Source: Mimachlamys varia
Lineage: Eukaryota > Mollusca > Bivalvia > Pectinida > Pectinidae
DNA: 64,000 nt
Assembly: GCA_947623455.1 (NCBI GenBank)
Contig: OX392533.1
Coordinates: forward strand, 32,238,229 to 32,302,228
Reading direction: 5' to 3'
Of the stretch, positions 58,220 through 64,000 are shown piece by piece; positions within the stretch are counted from its first letter, which is position 1; the number at the start of each line of letters is the position of its first letter. The notes under the pieces are model-generated. The model had not been told where the DNA came from, ran no database searches, and worked only from the letters and a program-made list of their open reading frames with translations. A program made the translations under genes and the position numbers.

Positions 58220-59989
58220 GTTAGAAAATACATGAATGTATATATTAATACACAACTAGTATTGTTGCTAGGACTAGCAATCAAATATGGTGATACCGTA
58301 GGTGGGATCGACATGGTCCATGGTCTATGGTATTCTCCTTTCTTCAGACACTATGAATTTCGTTAATTTAAGAACTTGTGTGATACATGTAAAATAAAGT
58401 CTTGAAATGGTATATAATTTTATTTTAACAAAAAAACAAAACATAACTATAAACTTTATGCATTAGACACATTCAGGTTTAAAACATTATAAAAGTGATA
58501 AAAAAAAGAAAAGAAAATATTTAACAAACAACAAATAACAGATAAAATAATTTCAAGTTTTATTTGAACTTCATAATCACTCAAGGAAAATAATCGAGAA
58601 CGTTTTACAGCTGTTTGTAAAATAAGAAATAAAGCTCTTTAAAGGGGCATCCCGCGAAAGCCTAAATGCCTGTTCTTGAATATACATGGCGTCTGCACTA
58701 CTTATGATATTTTCCTGCAATTCCTATATTCAAAGTTCGCATCTAATTGTAATAGACATCAGACTCGCTGCTACTGTACTTATCCACTTACCAGATGCAC
58801 AAATAAAATGACAACTATAAAAAATATGTAACAAAAGTCGTCTAACTGATCAGTAAGATATATTGTGACGAGATTGTATAAATCTTTATGATGAAGCTTC
58901 CCGGAATTTGTGTACAAACGGAACATACACTTATTACCGGGACTCCTCGATCATCGTCCATCACAACCATTTACATGCTAGTCGTATGTTGATAAGATTT
59001 TGACAATTTTTTCGTTCCATGTCCGCATTACAATATATAAAAGACTTCACTTATGTCTGAGTAAACATAAGCACATCTCTATTGATAACAAGTACAGACG
59101 ATTTACAAGGTGAGTAGTACACGGATTCCCTTACTTATGTACGCGATCTAACTTTTCGGTGGGTTTTTTCTGATCGTCCTTGATACATCAACTTTGGTAC
59201 AGGTGCAAAAGTTTGTGGTTTGTTACTTTACCATTGAAGAGGTTTATCTAGCAGGAAACGTTGATAAGATAAGCTTTTCTTTTGATCACTGTTACAACGG
59301 CACAGTATCTTACCCAGACAGTTTCGCCAACATACTGTTAGTTTGATCGCTGGTGACGCTAGCGATTTGGGAGTTACTTCCCCTTGTTCAACACAAAGGT
59401 TGTGAACATTGTGTCGTAAACCTGGCTGATACTGTATCGGTCGGGATCAGAATTTATATTATCTGTAAGTAATAGTCGTTATGACAAGAGTTGAGGCTAT
59501 TTTACAGGCATAGAGTTGGTTATTTACTGCTAAGGCTTTTTCGTGAGTAAAGATTAGAGACATAAGGTGTAGTTAGTAACTTTTGTAGACAAACAGTAGT
59601 TGTGGTTAGAATTGACAATGTCTTTACTACGGCACAAGGTAATGCTTTATATCAGTTGTTCAGCGATCAATTTACAATTTATTTTCATGGGTCCTTTTTT
59701 GTACATATTGCCAAAAGTTATGGGTCCCACAATGTTAAATTGAACTATTTTCAGAAATTCTATGAGCCCTTTCATAATTTTATGAGTACTGGACTCGGGA
59801 CTCACACGTACATACTGTAGATTGATCATTGGTTGTTTATAGGTTACAAAAGCAGTTCATGCTTTGTAACAGTCGACATCTTTAAGACAAGAATCACTTT
59901 TTTACAGAGGTGACGTAACAAACACACGTACTGTACTTTTAAACTGGGTCAACCATCAACTAATTCTGCTATCATTGGACAGAACTACA
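58220..59989. other. Right-arm flank without gene
   Basis: Matches the left-arm flanks in inverse orientation. No gene was recognised; the small ORF at 59602-59820 has no recognisable features. A block around 59665-59800 (TTTATTTTCATGGGTCCTTT, then ACAATGTTAAATTGAA and TTATGAGTACTGGACTCGGG) is nearly repeated at about 27131-27260 in the GT92 intron. Confidence 0.5.
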
Positions 59990-60605
59990 GGTGTTAAACT
60001 AAACATTACTGCAGGGCAACACTTGTTACATATGTTAAACTAAGCAATGCTACAATGTAACAATTGTAACAGATGTTTAACTAAGCAATGCTACAATGTA
60101 ACAATTGTAACAGATGTTTAACTAAGCAATGCTACAATGTAACAATTGTAACAGATGTTTAACTAAGCAATGCTACAATGTAACAATTGTAACAGATGTT
60201 TAACTAAGCAATGCTACAATGTAACAATTGTAACAGATGTTTAACTAAACATTGCTACATTTTTACATTTGCTATAGATGTTTAACTTAACATTGCTACT
60301 GTGTTACACTTGTTATAGATGTTTAACTAAACATTGCTACATTTTTACACTTGTTACAAGTGTTTAACTAAACATTGCTACATTTTTACATTTGCTATAG
60401 ATGTTTAACTTAATATTGCTACTGTGTTACACTTGTTATAGATGTTTAACTAAACATTGCTACATTTTTACACTTGTTACAAGTGTTTAACTAAACATTG
60501 CTACATGTTTACACTTGTTACAGGTGTTTAACTTAACATTGCTACATTTTTACACTTGCTATAGATGTTTAGCTAAACAATGCTGTAGTGTAACACTTGT
60601 TACAG
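59990..60605. repeat. 41-bp minisatellite (right arm), abutting the EF-hand gene start
   Basis: About 15 units of 41 bp. Five consecutive units starting at 60051, 60092, 60133, 60174 and 60215 (TACAATGTAACAATTGTAAC then AGATGTTTAACTAAGCAATGC) look identical, suggesting recent expansion. The last unit ends in CTTGTTACAGATG, whose ATG is the start codon of the signal exon. Confidence 0.93.
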
Positions 60606-60752
60606 ATGCAGTCTATAGGAATATGGATGTTGTTATTAGCGGTTTTGGTGCTCATGGTTACTGAAGCAGATGCAGCAAAACGTAAAACAAAAACCAAACT
60701 GAAGATCGTTTACAAGAAGAAGACCACACGCACCACACGTGGAAGGCGCTCT
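60606..60752 (+). CDS. Secreted EF-hand protein, signal-peptide exon (right copy)
   Basis: ATG 60606 opens 49 codons ending at CGCTCT|GTAAGT in phase 0. The product has a signal peptide (MQSIGIWMLLLAVLVLMVTE, then ADA as the likely cleavage site) and a basic tail (AKRKTKTKLKIVYKKKTTRT, then TRGRRS). The upstream TTG at 60597 is not taken as a start. Joined to 63551-63716 the frame continues without a break. The ATG lies at the end of the 41-bp satellite. It is divergently oriented from the left copy, with start codons about 14.2 kb apart. Confidence 0.82.
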
Positions 60753-61059
60753 GTAAGTATAGTAACACGATTTCTATTTCAGTAGTAAATAATTTAACAA
60801 ATTTTGTTATGGTCCTTCACGCTCATTGGTGTTGATTACAAACTTGCTAAGATTTTCCGTAAGTTTTTTTTTATCTATAGCAATGTAGGTTATAGGACCA
60901 TAAATACATTAACTTTATATGCATCGCTTGAATGGTCACAACTGTCTCATTATTCCATTTGAAAAATATGGAGCCATTGTATATATCACATAGTGTTACT
61001 GTGTTGCATTACACTTTAATATAGTAACAACATTTTTATACAATGTAGTAACGTTCTAT

Positions 61060-62650
61060 ATAGTAACATTCAAATAATATCGTGCAATATAGTAACATTC
61101 AAATAATAACGTAGGTAGCTGTGTACAGTAGATCTAGAGATTTATGGGAAAAAAAGACCAATGCATGAGAATTGTCAACACAGAGATTTAACCGTACACT
61201 GCATAGATGTAAATGTACACATTTTTGTAAATTGTATATCATTTCTAATTCATAAAAAGGACTATGAAGTGTATACATGATGTATCATATGTATGGCACT
61301 TGTGTGAAAACCATGGTTACCACATCAAAAATTACCGAAAAATGCAAAATATCACTGTTTTTGACACAAAATTTGACCTATGCAGATAGGAATTTTTTTC
61401 TTAAGTTCTATCTAAAATTAAAGCTTACTAACTTGGTTGCAGAATTATATCTGTCCAAGCATAGGTCGTTTGTTTAGGTTTTTCGCTAATTTCCATCATG
61501 TGCTGTTGTCAAAATTTCACTTCCTGTAAAGCTAGCTTTTCATGTGTAGACACCCTTTTCGGAAGGGTCAACATTTTAATCTCTAACCAAATTTTTTTTT
61601 CTCTATTTACAAATGTGAAGTCCACAAAGTCCACTTTATCATGCTCACTAATTATTTTGTTTTAGATTTTCATAGGCATACTATTAAAGGGGCTATTCAT
61701 TGTACAAAAATATCACTCATGGCCAAAAAAACCTTCTATACACTGCCACCATAGCAAGTATCGTGCAATATAGTAACATTCAAATACAATGTAATAACGT
61801 AGTTATATTCAAATAACGTACAATATAGTAACATTCAAATAATAACGTACAATATACAATGTAGTAACATTCAAATAATAACGTACAATATAGTAACATT
61901 CAAATAACGTACAATATAGAAATATTTAAATAACGTACAATATAGTAACATTCAAATAACGTACAATATAGTAACATTCAAATAACGTACAATATAGTAA
62001 CATTCAAATAACGTAGAATATAGTAACATTCAAATAACGTAGAATATAGTAACATTCAAATAAACGTACAATACAGTAACATTCAAATACAATGTAATAA
62101 CGTACAATATAGTAATGTTCAAATAACGTACAATATAGTAACATTCAAATAACGTACAATATAGAAATATTTAAATAACGTACAATATAGTAACATTCAA
62201 ATAACGTACAATATAGTAATATTTAAATAACGTACAATATAGTAACATTCAAATAACGTACAATATAGTAATATTTAAATAACGTACAATATAGTAGCAT
62301 TCAAATAAAATCGTGCAATATAGAAAGTATCGTGCAATATAGTAACATTCAAATACAATGTAGTAACCTACAATATAGTAACATTCAAATAATAATATAC
62401 AATATAGTAAATGCAATATATTTAAACGTACAGTATAGTAACGTATTATTTATTAACATTCAAATAATAACGTACATAGTAACATTCATATAAAATGTTG
62501 TAACGTACAATATAGTAACATTCATATAAAATGTTGTAACGTACAATATAGTAACATTCATATAAAATGTAGTAACGTACAATATAGTAACATTCATATA
62601 AAATGTTGTAACGTACAATATAGTAACATTCATATACAATGTAGTAACAT
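61060..62650. repeat. 26-bp AT-rich minisatellite (right arm) with an inner insertion
   Basis: Units AACGTACAATATAGTAACAT then TCAAAT repeat at 26 bp, with 29-36-bp variants near the end (TCATATAAAATGTTGTAACG). Between about 61113 and 61752 non-repetitive AT-rich DNA interrupts the array, absent from the left arm; the ORF at 61277-61477 inside it has no recognisable features. Confidence 0.88.
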
Positions 62651-62672
62651 CTTTGATTGCAACATGTAAAAT

Positions 62673-63012
62673 TGTTTCTAAAATGTGGATTACTCAACCC
62701 GATTGCAAACTATCATGTGTTAACTGCAAAGGTGTATTTGAAGACGCAGTGATCCATTGTTTATAAGACTGTGTGGGTTTAGAATTAGCAAATATGCGGG
62801 AAAGCCTTACGACAAAATTTGTAAATGACTATCCCTTCCATGTTTATGTGTCCTTCAACCAGTCAGAAAGAGTAGTCCAAGTGGCATCTCTGCTTGGTGC
62901 TCCAAGCGCTTCTATTCTTGATGCTTTTAATGACGATGTCATATTGCTCACATTTTTCATTAAAGACTGTCTTATTTTTTCGGAAATTGTGTTTTATATG
63001 ACCTACCAGTAA
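62673..63012 (+). pseudogene. Non-LTR retrotransposon C-terminal fragment (right arm)
   Basis: It encodes KMWITQPDCKLSCVNCKGVF, then EDAVIHCL, a stop, DCVGLELANMRESLTTKFVN and VVQVASLLGAP. It is the partner of 44817-45150. The cysteine pattern (C..C, H...C) is better kept here. One internal stop and a missing front part mark it as decayed. Confidence 0.5.
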
Positions 63013-63248
63013 GTATAGCTATTTGCATAGCAGTCACTATCTGAGTGTTAACTTGGCTACTTTACACTGCCTCATTATCTTGTATCTAGCTCTTCTATGA
63101 AGTTATCATTATGATAAAATATTAATAGAAATTGTAAGTCAATCTTATTTGATTGTCTATTTGCACCAATGTTTTTTGACCTCTCTCATGTCTCTTTCGC
63201 TTAGTTATGCTCATCTATGTTGTACTCTTCGTTGTTTTGGAGGAAATG

Positions 63249-63260
63249 ATGATGATGATA

Positions 63261-63299
<39 letters not shown>

Positions 63300-63352
63300 T
63301 TCTTTGTCCTGTTACAAATGGTGTCCGTGACCCTCCTTGTGGTAACAGGGAG
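63249..63352 (+). other. Candidate cassette exon, poly-Asp plus VTNGVRDPPCGN (right copy)
   Basis: A GAT/AAT run encodes a long Asp stretch, then VLCPVTNGVRDPPCGNRE and GAG|GTATAA, a possible phase 0 donor. As in the left copy, no in-phase acceptor is evident. The GAT run is longer here than on the left, showing repeat-length change between arms. Confidence 0.3.
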
Positions 63353-63465
63353 GTATAACCTTCGTTGTAGTGTTTAACACATTGTATAAAGGGAAAGCAA
63401 TATGACAGACTTTAGATATACACAGGATTAAGTTTTAGTCTTGAGAGAGAGCAGTTTCCCTTTGG

Positions 63466-63538
63466 TTGAGTTATAGAGCGTGTGACTAGCAACCCAGAGA
63501 TCGTGGGTTCGAATCCCTGTGGAAGCATGTAATTCTCT
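63466..63538 (+). repeat. tRNA-like repeat in EF-hand gene intron (right arm)
   Basis: GGTTGAGTTATAGAGCGTG (A-box-like) and GTGGGTTCGAATCCC (B-box) with a possible acceptor pairing GTTTCC/GGAAGC. The anticodon stem does not pair, so it is a tRNA-derived repeat. Confidence 0.5.
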
Positions 63539-63550
63539 GCTCTGTTTCAG

Positions 63551-63716
63551 ATCGATGACACATTGACACTCCCTTGTGAGATCAGTAAATTGGACACTGA
63601 CAAAGATGGGTCCGTCAGCCGACAGGAATTGGAGGCTTACATAGCGGAGTTAAACCCAGGCCTGCTGGACTCTCCCGAATACAAGGATTATATTATTGAA
63701 CAGTTCGATGTTAACG
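63551..63716 (+). CDS. Secreted EF-hand protein, EF-hand exon (right copy)
   Basis: It follows acceptor CTGTTTCAG|ATC (phase 0) and ends AACG|GTAGGA (phase 1). It encodes IDDTLTLPCEISKLDTDKDG, SVSRQELEAYIAE, LNPGLLDSPEYKDYI and IEQFDVNG. The first EF-hand loop has all canonical ligand positions; the second loop starts at DVNG and must finish in an exon beyond this window or one not recognised in the last 284 bases. Almost identical to the left copy despite clearly diverged introns. Confidence 0.87.
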
Positions 63717-64000
63717 GTAGGATTTGTTTTATTTTCACTCCATTCCAATATATAATATCCTTGATATGTAGTAGTATTACTGACAGAAGGGTGTTGTTTC
63801 TATCCATGTGAGTGGTGTTTTATGTTTGATAAACACCATTATAAAGATATTTACATAATGTAGGCACTTAATAATGTATTGGCTGATAGGGAGACAATAT
63901 AGCAACGGTGGATTTCCCTTTTCAGGAATTTTCTCGTTAATCAGATTGGCTTTTATTTTTTTGCTGAAATGTCTTCAAATGTTTTAATGTGTGGATGTGT

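Larger units (their letters stand above)
57240..64000. repeat. Right arm of the inverted duplication
   Basis: It matches the left arm in inverse orientation, in the same order, and runs to the window edge, so its outer boundary is unknown. It lacks the 38-bp satellite and MITE copy 6, and has a roughly 640-bp insertion at about 61113-61752 that the left arm lacks. Confidence 0.9.

Noticed and set aside
62446..62697. 83-residue minus-strand ORF with repeated YYIVR
   Set aside because: It lies in the AT-rich satellite of the right arm; a repeat artefact.
63466..63538. Functional tRNA gene
   Set aside because: A- and B-boxes are present, but the anticodon stem does not pair and the acceptor stem is incomplete. 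The other tRNA-like loci fail for the same reasons.

Overview
The window is eukaryotic and AT-rich. It has split genes with GT/AG introns, long non-coding stretches, many minisatellites, short inverted-repeat transposons, tRNA-derived repeats and decayed non-LTR retrotransposons. The repeat content, the GT92 glycosyltransferase and the secreted EF-hand genes suggest a lophotrochozoan, most likely a bivalve mollusc. That assignment is inference; no species can be named from the sequence.

Region 1 (1-34 kb, + strand) is a glycosyltransferase family 92 (GT92, formerly DUF23) locus. A single catalytic exon lies at 32978-33914. Upstream are three divergent first exons at 386-951, 16448-16944 and 22247-22647. 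Each encodes a short basic tail, one membrane anchor, a stem and the N-terminal edge of the domain. Each ends in an EHH..R motif with a GT donor after the same two bases (AG) of an arginine codon, matching the catalytic exon's acceptor. No second catalytic exon is visible. The simplest reading is one gene with alternative first exons and a shared catalytic exon, like the vertebrate UGT1A layout, predicting Golgi enzymes of about 500, 477 and 445 residues. The long introns hold a 28-bp minisatellite, TTAA-flanked MITEs, Mutator-like and hAT-like MITEs with readable target-site duplications, hairpin elements, tRNA-like SINE heads and a non-LTR retrotransposon remnant split by a MITE.

Region 2 (34-43.8 kb) starts with a 2.6-kb 19/22-bp minisatellite just after the GT92 stop. 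It continues as AT-rich DNA with one palindromic element and an RNase H fossil.

Region 3 (about 43.85-64 kb) is a large inverted duplication. The left arm (about 43.85-52.62 kb) and right arm (about 57.24 kb to past the window end) flank a 4.6-kb spacer. Each arm carries the start of a secreted EF-hand gene, transcribed away from the centre: a signal-peptide plus basic exon (46246-46392 minus; 60606-60752 plus) and an EF-hand exon (44116-44281 minus; 63551-63716 plus). The arms also share a 41-bp minisatellite that contains the start codon, an AT-rich 26/29-bp minisatellite, a retroelement fragment, a GAT-repeat segment and a tRNA-like repeat. Differences between the arms (a 2.4-kb 38-bp satellite and one MITE only on the left, a roughly 640-bp insertion only on the right) give a relative history of insertions. 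The later EF-hand exons were not found.
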